DNA of 64,000 nucleotides from Pseudomonadota bacterium (GCA_016702545.1 JADJDT010000027.1:6849-70848), one strand, 5' to 3'; shown: positions 1 through 12,359, numbered from the stretch's first letter. Made by a program: numbers and translations. The notes: generated by a model not told the origin, from the sequence alone.

Positions 1-2
1 GC

Positions 3-1346
<1,344 letters not shown>

Positions 1347-2367
1347 GCTCGTTCGCGGTGGTGCGCTGCGCGCGGCGGGCCTTCGGTGGTGCCAAGGTCG
1401 GCCACACCGGCACGCTCGATCCGCTGGCGACCGGGGTGCTGCCGCTCTGCATCGGTGAGGCGACGAAGATCGCCGGGCTGCTGCTCGCCGGCGACAAGGT
1501 CTACCGCGCCACCGCCGAGCTGGGCCGCGTCTCGGATACCGGCGACAGCACGGGTTGCGTCACGCCCGGACCGGATCCGGCGCGCGTGGCGACGCTCGAC
1601 CCTGAGACGATCGAGCGCGCGCTGAGCGCGTTTCGCGGCAGCATCAGCCAGGTGCCACCGGCCTACTCGGCCCTGCGGCAGGGCGGCCGGCGGGCCTACG
1701 AGCTGGCGCGGGCGGGCGAGACCGTCGTGCTCGAGCCCCGCACGGTGACGCTGCACGAGCTGCGCCTCGAGCAGTGGAGGCCGCCGCAGCTGGAGCTGTG
1801 GCTGCACTGCTCGAAGGGCACCTACGTGCGCTCGCTGGTGCGCGATCTCGGCGCGGCGCTGGGTTGCGGCGCGCTCTTGACGGCGTTGCGGCGCGAGCGC
1901 AGCGGGCCCTTCAGCCTGGCCCAGGCGGTGCCGCTGGCGGCGATCACGGCGGAGACGCGCGATCGCCTGCCGCTGATCGATCTCGACGCCGCGCTGCCGC
2001 ACCTGCCGGCGGTCGAGCTCGCGCTCAGCGACCTGCAGCGGCTGCGCTGGGGTCAGGTGCTGAGCTGCGCGGCGCCGCCGGCCGATCCGGTGCGGGTGCA
2101 TTGCGCCGGGACGCTGGTGGCGCTGGGGCAGGTGGCCGAGGGCACGCTGCGCGTCCGGCGCCTGCTGGCCGCCGCCTGGACGGTGCCCGGCGTCCCCGCC
2201 GAGCGCGAACCACCTCGACCCGAAGCTCTCGCAGCGGGCGAGGACGGGATGCCGCACTGAGGGGTCGAGTCGGGGAGGCCGGCGCGTGGATCGTGGGGTG
2301 CCGATCGAGACAAGGGGCCAGGGACCCTACCCCACGCTCGGCCGGGTTCACGGCGGGCTCGCGGCGG

Positions 2368-2396
2368 TTGACAGCCGAGACCAGTTAGATCAGGAT
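2368..2396 (+). promoter_or_regulatory. Candidate sigma-70 promoter for rpsO
   Basis: TTGACA at 2368-2373 is followed after 17 bp by CAGGAT at 2391-2396. It lies in the 242-bp gap between truB and rpsO, about 100 nt upstream of the rpsO start. The -35 is a perfect consensus; the -10 matches 3 of 6. Confidence 0.55.
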
Positions 2397-2502
2397 GCGC
2401 CACCTACGGAGCCAACCGGGCTGCCGCGTGTGGCGGCTGTCCGTGCTCTCGCAACCCGCCAGGCGGAAGGCAACTTCTGCGGGCGTGGACAAGGAGATTC
2501 CG

Positions 2503-2772
2503 ATGTCCCTGGCATCGGCTCGCAAGCAGGTGGTGATCGAGCGCTTTCGCCACCACGCGTCGGACACCGGCTCGTCCGAGGTGCAGATCGCGTTGCTGAC
2601 GGAGCGCATCAATCACCTCACCGAGCACTTCAAGACCCACAAGAAAGACCATCACAGCCGCCGCGGGCTGCTCAAGCTCGTGGGCAAGCGACGGCGCCTC
2701 CTGGACTACCTCAAGGTCCGCGAGGTGGAGCGTTATCGCGGCGTGATTCAACAGCTCGGCATTCGCAAGTAG
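2503..2772 (+). CDS. rpsO: 30S ribosomal protein S15
   Basis: 89 aa, the normal length for S15. The protein binds 16S rRNA in the platform of the 30S subunit. The sequence carries the family core TGSSEVQIALLTERI and HKKDHHSRRGLLKLVGKRR, ending in LGIRK. The ATG at 2503 is chosen because it matches the S15 N-terminus (MSLASARKQ) and has AAGGAG at 2491-2496. The frame is open further upstream, but that part is not S15-like. It is followed by a GC-rich hairpin and then pnp, the conserved rpsO-pnp pair. Confidence 0.98.
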   Translation: MSLASARKQVVIERFRHHASDTGSSEVQIALLTERINHLTEHFKTHKKDHHSRRGLLKLVGKRRRLLDYLKVREVERYRGVIQQLGIRK

Positions 2773-2796
2773 CACGGGTCGCGTGGCAGGACGGTC

Positions 2797-2816
2797 GGCG
2801 GGGTCTTTGCCCCGCC
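2797..2816 (+). other. GC hairpin between rpsO and pnp
   Basis: GGCGGGG (2797-2803) pairs with CCCCGCC (2810-2816) around the loop TCTTTG. No T-run follows, so it is not a classical terminator. In E. coli the rpsO-pnp spacer carries an RNase III site used for pnp autoregulation; a comparable processing role here is only an inference. Confidence 0.5.
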
Positions 2817-2967
2817 TGACCTGTCGGCCAGGAGGCGGTGCACCGCGCTCGTGCGCGCGTGGCGACGCGGTTGGCGCGTCGCTGCCGTCGTGGCATGTCA
2901 CGGTGGGCCGAAGGCAGTGGGGCGGGGCGTGGCGCCGGTCCCAGCGGTACAGATGGGGAAATAACGC

Positions 2968-5061
2968 ATGGTGATCCGAGAGAGTGTGCTAGTGGGCGGG
3001 CGCGAGCTGTCGCTCGAAACCGGGCGTGTGGCCAAGCAGGCGGATGGCAGCGTGGTGGTGCGCTTCGGCGACACCGTGGTGCTGGTCACGGCGGTCTCGG
3101 ACAAAACGCCGCGTGACGTCGACTTCCTGCCGCTGACGGTGGAATACACCGAGCGGATGTACGCGGCGGGTCGGATCCCCGGCAGCTACTTCCGCCGGGA
3201 GGGACGGCCGTCGTCGAGCGAGGTCCTCTCGTGTCGCCTGATCGACCGCCCGATCCGACCGCTCTTCCCGGACGGCTACCGCAACGAGACGCAGGTCATC
3301 GCGATGGTGCTGTCGAGCGATCGCGAAAACCCGGCCGATGTGCTGGCGTTGACGGCGACCTCGACCGCCTTGCACCTCTCGGACATCCCGTGGGCCGGGC
3401 CCGTCGCCGCCGTGCGCGTCGGTCGCGTCAACGGTGAGTTCGTCGCCAACCCGACGCAGACCCAACAGCTCGCCTCCGACCTCAACATCGTCGCCGTGGC
3501 GAGCTTCGACGCGCTGGTGATGGTCGAGGGCCACTGCCGCTTCTGCAGCGAGCACGACCTGGTCGCGGCGCTGCAGTTCGCGCAGGAGCAGGCCCGCCCC
3601 TTGCTCGACCTGCAGGAGCGCCTGCGGGGAGCGGTCGGTCGCGAGAAGCGGCCCTTTACGCCGGTGGCGCTCGACGAGGCGCTGATCGGGCGCGTGACCG
3701 AGCTCAGCCGCGAGCGGTTGGTGGTGGCGTTGGCCGTGCGCGAGAAGCGGGCGCGCAGCGCCGCCCTCAAGCAGGTGGCGAGCTGGCTGGCCGAGCAGCT
3801 GCCGACGACGGAAAAGCTCGCGCTGTCGGCGGCCTTCTCCGAGACCAAGCGCCGTCACGTGCGGCAGATGGTGGTCCGCGACTCGATTCGCATCGATGGC
3901 CGACGCCTGGACGAGATCCGCGAGATCAACTGCGAGGTCGGTGTGCTGCCGCGGACCCACGGTTCGGCGCTCTTCACGCGCGGCGAGACCCAGGCCCTGG
4001 CCACCGCCACCTTGGCGACCCAGCGCTCCGATCAGCGCATCGAATCGGTGATGGGCGACTACACCAAGAGCTTCCTGCTGCACTACAACTTCCCGCCCTT
4101 CTCCACCGGCGAGGCCAAGCGTTTCGGCCCGGCGGGGCGGCGCGAGATCGGTCACGGCAACCTGGCCGAGTGCTCGCTGGCCCAGGTGCTGCCCGACCCG
4201 GAGCAGTTCCCCTATGTCTTGCGCGTCGTCAGCGAGACGCTGGAGAGCAATGGCTCGTCCTCGATGGCGAGCGTCTGCGGTGGCAGCCTGGCGCTGATGG
4301 ACGCCGGCGTGCCGATTCGCGCGCCGGTGGCCGGCATCGCGATGGGGCTGATCGCCGAAGAAGGCCGCTACGCCGTGTTGAGCGACATCCTCGGCGACGA
4401 GGATCACCTCGGCGACATGGACTTCAAGGTCACGGGGACGCGCGAGGGGATCTGCGCGATCCAGATGGACATCAAGCTCGAGAGCGTGCCCGCACAGGTG
4501 TTGGAGCAGGCGCTCGAGCAGGCGCGAACCGGGCGGTTGCACATCCTCGACCGCATGGCGCAGGCGATCGACGCGCCCCGCGCCACGCTCTCCGCCTACG
4601 CGCCGCGGATCCTGACGCTGAAGATCAAGCCCGATCGCATCCGCGACGTGATCGGACCGGGTGGCAAGACGATCCGCGCGATCCAGGACCAGACCTCGTG
4701 CGAGATCAACGTCTCGGACGACGGCACGGTCACGATCGCCGCCTTCGATGCCGAGGGTGGCAAGCGCGCCTTGGCGCTGGTCGAGGGCCTGACGGCCGAG
4801 GCCGAGATCGGGGCCTACTACCGGGGCCGCGTGCGGCGCGTCGCCGACTTCGGCGCCTTCGTCGAGATCATGCCGGGCATGGACGGGCTGATCCACATCA
4901 GCGAGCTCGACCGCGCGCGGGTCGAGCGGGTCGAGGACATCTGCCGCGAGGGTGACGAGGTCGTGGTCAAGGTGATCAACATCGACCGCGAGGGCAAGAT
5001 CCGGCTCAGTCGCAAGGAAGCGCTGGGCGTCGACCCTTCGTCAGTGCGCTCGATGGTCTGA
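2968..5061 (+). CDS. pnp: Polyribonucleotide nucleotidyltransferase (PNPase)
   Basis: 697 aa, the usual length. PNPase is the phosphorolytic 3'-5' exoribonuclease of RNA decay. Order: first RNase PH core (AAGRIPGSYFRREGRPSSSE), helical linker, second RNase PH core (GDEDHLGDMDFKVTGT with the catalytic aspartates), KH domain (IRDVIGPGGKTIRAIQDQT, residues ~556-574) and S1 domain (~618-690, GLIHISELD). The ATG at 2968 has only a weak ribosome-binding site. The stop codon lies inside a perfect 20-bp tandem duplication shared with the start of dut. Confidence 0.98.
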   Translation: MVIRESVLVGGRELSLETGRVAKQADGSVVVRFGDTVVLVTAVSDKTPRDVDFLPLTVEYTERMYAAGRIPGSYFRREGRPSSSEVLSCRLIDRPIRPLFPDGYRNETQVIAMVLSSDRENPADVLALTATSTALHLSDIPWAGPVAAVRVGRVNGEFVANPTQTQQLASDLNIVAVASFDALVMVEGHCRFCSEHDLVAALQFAQEQARPLLDLQERLRGAVGREKRPFTPVALDEALIGRVTELSRERLVVALAVREKRARSAALKQVASWLAEQLPTTEKLALSAAFSETKRRHVRQMVVRDSIRIDGRRLDEIREINCEVGVLPRTHGSALFTRGETQALATATLATQRSDQRIESVMGDYTKSFLLHYNFPPFSTGEAKRFGPAGRREIGHGNLAECSLAQVLPDPEQFPYVLRVVSETLESNGSSSMASVCGGSLALMDAGVPIRAPVAGIAMGLIAEEGRYAVLSDILGDEDHLGDMDFKVTGTREGICAIQMDIKLESVPAQVLEQALEQARTGRLHILDRMAQAIDAPRATLSAYAPRILTLKIKPDRIRDVIGPGGKTIRAIQDQTSCEINVSDDGTVTIAAFDAEGGKRALALVEGLTAEAEIGAYYRGRVRRVADFGAFVEIMPGMDGLIHISELDRARVERVEDICREGDEVVVKVINIDREGKIRLSRKEALGVDPSSVRSMV

Positions 5062-5094
5062 TGGGCGATGTCGGGGTCTGATGGGCGATGTCGG
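5055..5094. repeat. Perfect 20-bp tandem duplication at the pnp/dut junction
   Basis: Two identical 20-bp units (5055-5074 and 5075-5094, beginning GGTCTGATGG) follow each other without a gap. They contain the pnp stop (5059-5061) and the dut start (ATG 5088-5090). The first unit carries a matching ATG at 5068 that is out of frame with dut, so the duplication moved the start 20 nt away from the pnp stop. Confidence 0.95.
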
Positions 5095-5561
5095 CGCCGG
5101 CGGTGATCAAGGTCAAGCGCGTGCGCGAACAGGCCGAGCTGCCGCGCTACATGTCCGCGGGGGCGGCGGGGCTCGACCTCGGCGCAGCCCTGGAGCACGC
5201 GATCGAGCTGGCGCCCGGCGCGCGGGCGCTCGTTCCCACCGGGCTGGTCGTGGAGCTGCCACCTGGCCACGAGGGGCAGGTGCGACCGCGCTCTGGGCTG
5301 GCCGTGCGGCATGGTCTGACGGTGCTCAACGCGCCGGGCACCATCGACAGTGACTACCGCGGTGAGATCAGCGTCGCGCTGATCAACCTCGGTAGCGAAA
5401 CAGTCAGTATCGCGCCGCGGATGCGCATCGCGCAGCTCGTGGTAGCCCCCGTCAGCCGTGTCGAGGTCGAGGAGGTCGTCGACCTCGAGCTGTCGGCCAC
5501 GGCGCGAGGCGCGGGCGGTTTCGGCCACACCGGCAGCGAGTGGGCGAGGACTGAAGCATGA
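5088..5561 (+). CDS. dut: dUTP diphosphatase
   Basis: 157 aa, trimeric dUTPase family, which hydrolyses dUTP to dUMP and PPi. Visible motifs: 1 AGLDLGA, 2 RPRSGLAV, 3 GTIDSDYRGEI (the Tyr/Asp uracil-binding motif), 4 RIAQLVV and 5 RGAGGFGHTG. Motif 5 has His where many homologues have Ser. The ATG at 5088 gives MSAPAVIKVKRV, a normal family start. Its 3' end overlaps purB by 4 nt (ATGA), indicating translational coupling in a nucleotide-metabolism operon. Confidence 0.96.
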   Translation: MSAPAVIKVKRVREQAELPRYMSAGAAGLDLGAALEHAIELAPGARALVPTGLVVELPPGHEGQVRPRSGLAVRHGLTVLNAPGTIDSDYRGEISVALINLGSETVSIAPRMRIAQLVVAPVSRVEVEEVVDLELSATARGAGGFGHTGSEWARTEA

Positions 5562-6895
5562 TTGAGCGCTATTCGCGGGCGCCGATGCGGGCGTTGTGGA
5601 GCGACCAGGCCCGCTACGAGACCTGGCTCGAGGTCGAGCTGGCGGTCTGCAGCGAGATGGAGCGACTCGGCCGGGTGCCCGTGGGCACCGCCGAGCAGGT
5701 GCGGGCCAAGGTCGCGATCGACCCCGAGCGGGTCCAGCGCATCGAAGAGCGGGTGCGGCACGACGTGATCGCGTTTCTCACGCACCTCGAGGAGCAGGTC
5801 GGGGAGCCCGCGCGCTGGCTGCACCTCGGCCTGACCTCTTCGGACGTGCTCGACAGCGCCTTCGCGCTGCAGCTGGGCCGGGCGGGCGCGCTGCTGCTGG
5901 AGGCGCTCGACGGGCTGCTGCAGGCCTTGGCCCGGCGGGCCGCCGAGACGCGGCACCTGCCGATGGTGGGTCGCAGCCACGGCATCCACGCCGAGCCGAC
6001 GGCGGTGGGGCTGGTCTTCGCCGGGGCCTATGCCGAGCTTGGGCGGCAGCGCCGCCGCTTGGTCAACGCGCTGGAAGAGGTGGCGGTGGGCAAGATCGCC
6101 GGCGCCGTCGGCGTCTACGGCAACGTCTCGCCCGAGGTCGAGGCCGGGGCGCTGGCAGCGCTCGGCCTGGCTCCCGAGACCTGCGCGACGCAGGTCGTGG
6201 CGCGCGATCGACACGCGGCGTTCTTTGCCGCGCTGGGACAGCTCGCCTCGTCGCTCGAGCGGCTGGCCCAGCAGGTGCGCCACTGGCAGCGCACGGAGGT
6301 CGGCGAGGCCTACGAGCCCTTCGGGCGTGGCCAGAAGGGCTCCAGCGCGATGCCGCACAAGCGCAATCCGATCCTCACGGAGAACGTCTGCGGGCTGGCG
6401 CGGCTGGTGCGCAGCGCCGTGATCCCCGCGCTCGAGAACGTGGCCCTCTGGCACGAGCGCGACATCAGCCACTCGTCGGTGGAGCGGGTGCTGGCCCCCG
6501 ACGTGACGACGCTGGTGGACTTCATGCTCTATCGCATGACCCAGGTGATCAGCGGGCTGGAGCTCGATGAAGGGCGCCTGGCGGCCAACCTCGCGCTCAG
6601 CGGCGGGCTGATTTACTCGGAGGCTGTGTTGTTGGCGCTGATCGGCAAGGGCCTCGCCCGGCAGTCGGCCTACGAGCTGGTGCAGCGCTGTGCGCTGGCG
6701 ACGCAGGCGGGCGCGGGCGCGTTCCGCACGCTGCTCGGACAAGACGCGGAGATCGCGCGCGCGCTCAGTCCGGCCGAGATCGACGCCTGCTTCGACGTCG
6801 AGCACCACCTGCGCTTCGTCGATGTGATCTACCAGCGAGTCTTCGTCGATGGCGCGGTGGCCACGACGCTACCGCGCGCGGAAGGTGCAGAATGA
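5558..6895 (+). CDS. purB: Adenylosuccinate lyase
   Basis: 445 aa. PurB cleaves SAICAR and adenylosuccinate, releasing fumarate. The fumarase/aspartase signature with the catalytic serine loop is present (KGSSAMPHKRNPILTEN), as are TSSDVLDSAFALQ and the catalytic-His region GRSHGIHAEPT. The start overlaps the dut stop and the end overlaps the purC start, each by 4 nt, so dut-purB-purC is probably one co-translated unit. Length is close to the bacterial norm (430-480 aa). Confidence 0.97.
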   Translation: MIERYSRAPMRALWSDQARYETWLEVELAVCSEMERLGRVPVGTAEQVRAKVAIDPERVQRIEERVRHDVIAFLTHLEEQVGEPARWLHLGLTSSDVLDSAFALQLGRAGALLLEALDGLLQALARRAAETRHLPMVGRSHGIHAEPTAVGLVFAGAYAELGRQRRRLVNALEEVAVGKIAGAVGVYGNVSPEVEAGALAALGLAPETCATQVVARDRHAAFFAALGQLASSLERLAQQVRHWQRTEVGEAYEPFGRGQKGSSAMPHKRNPILTENVCGLARLVRSAVIPALENVALWHERDISHSSVERVLAPDVTTLVDFMLYRMTQVISGLELDEGRLAANLALSGGLIYSEAVLLALIGKGLARQSAYELVQRCALATQAGAGAFRTLLGQDAEIARALSPAEIDACFDVEHHLRFVDVIYQRVFVDGAVATTLPRAEGAE

Positions 6896-7857
6896 TCGAC
6901 GACCCCACCCTCCTGCAGGGCATCGCGCTCGCCCTCGACGAGACGGCCTACAGCGACCTCGGGACGCTCGAGCGCGGCAAGGTCCGGGATTGCTACATGC
7001 GCGCTGGACGGCGGGCCATCGTCGTCACGGACCGCCTCAGCGCCTTCGATCGGATCGTGGCGACGATCCCCTTCAAGGGGCAGGTGCTCAACGGCGTCAG
7101 CGCCTACTGGCTGGAGCAGACGCGCGCGATTTGCCCGAATCACCTGATCAGCGTGCCGGACCCGGTAGCCAGCCTGGTGCACGAGTGCCGGCCCTTCCCC
7201 GTCGAGATGGTCCTGCGCGGCTTCCTCACCGGCAGCAGCCCGACCTCGATCTGGACCTGCTATGCGCGCGGTGAGCGCCGCTACTGTGGTCACCCCTTGG
7301 CCGAGGGCCTGCGACAGCACCAGCGACTGGCCGCCCCGCTGATCACGCCGACGAGCAAGGCGCCCAAGGGGGAGCACGACGAGCTGCTCAGCGCGGACGA
7401 GGTGATCGAACGCGGGCTCGCCACGGCCGAGGAGTATGCGCAGCTCAGCGAATTGAGCCTGGCGCTCTTCGCCCGCGGGCAGGCCCTGGCGGCGGAGCGC
7501 GGGCTGATCCTCGTCGACACCAAATACGAGTTCGGCCGCTTGCCCGACGGGCGGATCTGCCTGATCGACGAGGTGCACACGCCCGACTCGTCGCGCTACT
7601 GGTACGCCGACTCCTACGAGGAGGCGCTGCGCGCCGGTCGCGACCCGCGCGCCCTCGACAAAGAGTACGTGCGCCGCTACCTCAGCGGCGTCGGCTTCCG
7701 CGGCGAGGGCCCCGTGCCGCCGCTGCCCGACGAGGTACGCATCGAGGCCGCGCGGCGCTACATCGAGATCTACGAGCGCATGACCGGCCAGCCCTTCGTC
7801 CCCAACCTCGAGCCCCCGCGCCCCCGGATCCACGCCGCCCTGCGCGCGGCGCTCTAG
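6892..7857 (+). CDS. purC: Phosphoribosylaminoimidazole-succinocarboxamide synthase
   Basis: 321 aa, the longer form of SAICAR synthetase. It joins aspartate to CAIR with ATP. Visible blocks are GKVRDCY (nucleotide-binding loop), TDRLSAFDRIVATIPFKGQVLN, VEMVLRGFLTGS, the substrate-binding TPTSKAP, LVDTKYEFG and LIDEVHTPDSSRYW. It starts at ATG 6892 inside the purB stop. The stop is TAG in a CTAG context at 7854-7857. A G-rich tract (7869-7910) follows. Confidence 0.97.
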   Translation: MIDDPTLLQGIALALDETAYSDLGTLERGKVRDCYMRAGRRAIVVTDRLSAFDRIVATIPFKGQVLNGVSAYWLEQTRAICPNHLISVPDPVASLVHECRPFPVEMVLRGFLTGSSPTSIWTCYARGERRYCGHPLAEGLRQHQRLAAPLITPTSKAPKGEHDELLSADEVIERGLATAEEYAQLSELSLALFARGQALAAERGLILVDTKYEFGRLPDGRICLIDEVHTPDSSRYWYADSYEEALRAGRDPRALDKEYVRRYLSGVGFRGEGPVPPLPDEVRIEAARRYIEIYERMTGQPFVPNLEPPRPRIHAALRAAL

Positions 7858-7913
7858 CGCCGGTGGCGCGGGGGGGCGGGGGGCGGGGGGCGGCGGGGCG
7901 GGGGGGGGGGTGC

Positions 7914-7942
7914 TTGACGCTCCCTGGGGAGCATGCTAGATG
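7914..7942 (+). promoter_or_regulatory. Candidate purF promoter giving a near-leaderless mRNA
   Basis: TTGACG (7914-7919), 17-bp spacer, TAGATG (7937-7942). Transcription would start near 7949, only a few bases before the purF ATG at 7953. Directly upstream, 7869-7910 is almost pure G with a few C, a possible quadruplex-forming tract. Confidence 0.55.
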
Positions 7943-7952
7943 CGCCCCTGAA

Positions 7953-9353
7953 ATGTGCGGAATTTTTGGCGTATATGGTCACCCCGAGGCGTCGAACCTG
8001 GCCTATCTGGGCCTGCACGCCCAACAGCATCGGGGCCAGGAAAGCGCCGGGATTTCGGCCAGCGACGGTCAGCGCCAGCGCACGTGGCGCGGCATGGGGT
8101 TGGTCGTCGATGTCTTCAATCAGGAGCGGCTGAAGCACCTCCCCGGGCGCGCGGCGATCGGGCATGTGCGCTACTCGACCGCGGGCGACTCGGACCTCGC
8201 CAACGCTCAGCCCTTCGCCGTGCGGCATGGGCGCGGGCAGCTCGCGGTGGCGCACAACGGCAACCTCGTCAACGCTGCGGCGCTGCGGCGCGAGATGGAG
8301 CAGCGCGGCTCGATCTTCACCTCGACCGCGGACACCGAGGTGATCGTGCATCTGCTGGCGCGCCGCCAGGAGCGACGCCTGGTCGAGCGGGTGCGCGCGG
8401 TGATCGGCGAGATCCGCGGCGCCTATTCGCTGGTCTTGCTGACGGAACGCGCGCTGGTGGCCACGCGCGATCCCTGGGGCTTCCGTCCGCTGGCGCTCGG
8501 TCGGCTGCGCCGCCCCGATGGCGGGGAGGCCTGGGTCTTCGCCTCGGAGACCAGCGCTTTCGATTTGATCAACGCCACCTACGTGCGCCCGGTGCGCCCC
8601 GGCGAGATCATCGTCGTCGATCGCAATGGGCTGCATAGCTTCGAGGGTCTTCCGGCGGAGCAGCCGCACTTTTGCGTCTTCGAGCACATCTACTTCGCGC
8701 GGCCCGACTCGATGCTGGGCGATAGCAGCGTCTACGAGAGCCGCGATCTGCTCGGGCGGCAGCTCGCGCGCGAGCAGCCGGTGTCTGCAGATATCGTGAT
8801 CCCTGTGCCCGACTCGGGGACGACCGCCGCGCTCGGCTTCGCCCGTGAGTCGGCGATCCCCTTCGGCATGGGCCTGATCCGCAGCCACTACGTTGGGCGC
8901 ACCTTCATCGAGCCGCAGGAGAGCATTCGCCACTTCGGCGTGCGGCTCAAGCTGGCGCCCGTGCGCCATCTGATCGATGGCAAGCGGGTCTGCGTGGTCG
9001 ACGATTCGCTGGTGCGGGGCACGACCTCGCGCAAGATCGTGACGATGCTGCGCCAGGCTGGGGCGCGTGAGGTGCACCTGCGCATCAGCGCGCCGCCGAC
9101 GCGACACCCCTGCTTCTACGGCATCGACACGCCGAGCTACGAGGAGCTGATCGCCGCGCAGAAGACCCCGGCCGAGATCGCCGAGTACATCGGCTGTGAC
9201 ACGCTGGGCTACCTCAGCCTGGAGGGGATGCTCGGCGCGCTCGGCCAGCGCCGCGGGGCCTTCTTCTGCGATGCCTGCTTCTCGGGAGAGTATCCGGTGG
9301 CGGCCGATCCGCCGACTCCCGCCCGCGCGCTGCGGACGGCCGCGCGTCGGTGA
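7953..9353 (+). CDS. purF: Amidophosphoribosyltransferase
   Basis: 466 aa. PurF makes phosphoribosylamine from PRPP and glutamine, the first step of purine synthesis. The ATG at 7953 is fixed by the catalytic cysteine, which must follow Met1 (MCGIFGVYG). The frame is open upstream, but that would bury the nucleophile. The N-terminal glutaminase part shows LGLHAQQHRGQESAG and AHNGNLVN. The PRTase loop is VCVVDDSLVRGTTS. Cysteines in PHFCVF, HPCFYG and FCDACFSG match the 4Fe-4S ligand pattern of Bacillus-type PurF. No clear Shine-Dalgarno is seen, consistent with a near-leaderless message. Confidence 0.97.
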   Translation: MCGIFGVYGHPEASNLAYLGLHAQQHRGQESAGISASDGQRQRTWRGMGLVVDVFNQERLKHLPGRAAIGHVRYSTAGDSDLANAQPFAVRHGRGQLAVAHNGNLVNAAALRREMEQRGSIFTSTADTEVIVHLLARRQERRLVERVRAVIGEIRGAYSLVLLTERALVATRDPWGFRPLALGRLRRPDGGEAWVFASETSAFDLINATYVRPVRPGEIIVVDRNGLHSFEGLPAEQPHFCVFEHIYFARPDSMLGDSSVYESRDLLGRQLAREQPVSADIVIPVPDSGTTAALGFARESAIPFGMGLIRSHYVGRTFIEPQESIRHFGVRLKLAPVRHLIDGKRVCVVDDSLVRGTTSRKIVTMLRQAGAREVHLRISAPPTRHPCFYGIDTPSYEELIAAQKTPAEIAEYIGCDTLGYLSLEGMLGALGQRRGAFFCDACFSGEYPVAADPPTPARALRTAARR

Positions 9354-9451
9354 GGCGCGGCGCGGGGCCTGTCGGCCCGGCGCCGGCCGGGCACGCACCC
9401 CTGGCCCGCAGCAGGCCAACCGATACGGCCAACCCACGAGGGAGAGATGTG

Positions 9452-10571
9452 ATGTCCTACGGTGAGACGACAGAGGTCCTGCGCGGACTGCGGCGGCGAC
9501 TCGACGATCTTCGAGGTCATCTTTGACTTGGAGAACCAACTCCGTCGCGTAGCCCAGATCGATGCGCAGGCGGCCGCTCCCGAGTTCTGGAACGATGCGC
9601 CCCGAGCGCAGGGCCTCCTCCGCGAGCAGGCGCGCGCGCGGGGTACCGTCGAAGAGGTGCAGCGCCTCGACCGCATCGTCGAGGACGCCGAGACGCTGCT
9701 CGAGCTGGCGCGCGAGGTCGGCGATGCGACCAGCGACGAGGAGGCGGCGCGCCTGGCCGCACAGGCGGCGACGGCGCTCTCCGCGCTCGAATGGGCGCAG
9801 ATGCTCAACGGTCCGCACGATCGGATGGGCGCGCTGGTCAGCATCAATTCGGGAGCGGGCGGCACCGATAGTCAGGATTGGGCCGAGATGCTGCTGCGCA
9901 TGTATCTGCGCTGGAGCGAGCGCAGCGGCTTCAAGGTCGAGCTGCTCGACACGCAGCCGGGAGAGGAGGCGGGCATCAAGTCGGCCACCTTCTCGGTCGA
10001 GGGCGAGTACGCCTTCGGCTTCTTGCATGCCGAGTCGGGGGTGCATCGTCTGGTGCGCATCTCGCCCTTCGATGGCAATGCGCGTCGGCACACGGCCTTC
10101 GCGTCGGTCGCTGTCTTCCTCGACGTGAAGGAGGATCTCGAGATCGACCTGCGTGACGAGGACATGCGCTTCGACTTCTTCCGCGCCGGGGGCGCGGGTG
10201 GTCAGCACGTCAACAAGACCGAGTCGGCGGTGCGGGTCACCCACCTGCCGACGGGCATCGTCGTGCAGTGCCAGAACGAGCGCTCGCAGCACAAGAACCG
10301 CACGCAGGCGCTGCGCGTGCTGCGGGCGCGGATCTACGAGCACGAGCGCCGCAAGCGCGATGCGGAGCTGGCGGGGATCAGCGGCGAGAAGAAGGCCATC
10401 GAGTGGGGCAGTCAGATCCGATCCTACGTGCTCGCGCCCTATCGCTTGGTGACCGACCATCGGACCGAGCTCAAGGTCGGCAACGTCGACGCAGTGCTGG
10501 CCGGCGACCTCGATCAATTCATCCACGCTTACCTGCTGGGCGAGAGCCGGCGGCGGTCGCCGGCGCCCTAG
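9452..10571 (+). CDS. prfB: Peptide chain release factor 2, programmed +1 frameshift
   Basis: RF2 terminates translation at UGA and UAA. The gene is read as 9452-9523 joined to 9525-10571, giving 372 aa. The first frame (MSYGETTEVLRG..., from ATG 9452 with AGGGAG upstream) ends at CTT TGA C (9521-9527). A +1 shift continues as DLENQLRRVAQ. The GGQ loop is FRAGGAGGQHVNKTESAVR. The stop-codon-recognition tripeptide is not assigned with certainty. The TAG stop lies in CTAG at 10568-10571, where a dispersed repeat begins. The shift is a known autoregulatory device: low RF2 favours shifting over termination at the internal UGA. Confidence 0.96.
9512..9527 (+). promoter_or_regulatory. prfB programmed frameshift site
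   Basis: CGAGGT CAT CTT TGA C. The Shine-Dalgarno-like GAGGT lies 3 nt before the CTT slip codon, which is followed by the in-frame UGA stop and C. This is the same arrangement as the E. coli prfB shift site. The zero frame from ATG 9452 reaches this TGA, and the +1 frame carries the rest of RF2. Confidence 0.95.
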
Positions 10572-10603
10572 ACCGAGAACAAGCGCGTCCTAGCGCAAAC
10601 GCC
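10568..10603 (+). repeat. Dispersed CTAG-anchored motif on the prfB stop
   Basis: Starting at the prfB TAG, the sequence CTAGACCGAGAACAAGCGCG matches one arm of the palindrome at 30151-30201 and the start of a copy at 32188. Similarity to the minus-strand arm at 30201 extends for about 34 nt. Confidence 0.5.
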
Positions 10604-10658
10604 ATAGCTCCGCGGCGGCAGACGGCGCCGAGCCGCGGACGAGACGGACGGACGAACG

Positions 10659-12339
<1,681 letters not shown>

Positions 12340-12359
<20 letters not shown>

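Noticed and set aside
2989..4896. Open frame of 635 codons antisense to pnp
   Set aside because: Mirror of pnp codons. His/Arg/Asp-rich composition and no motif.
9524..9526. In-frame TGA in prfB taken as a sequencing error
   Set aside because: CTT TGA C with an upstream GAGGT is the known programmed frameshift.
7854..10526. Long open frame of 890 codons on the minus strand under purF-prfB
   Set aside because: It is a high-GC shadow of purF and prfB, Arg/Ala/His-rich with no family motif. The plus-strand genes have complete catalytic motifs.
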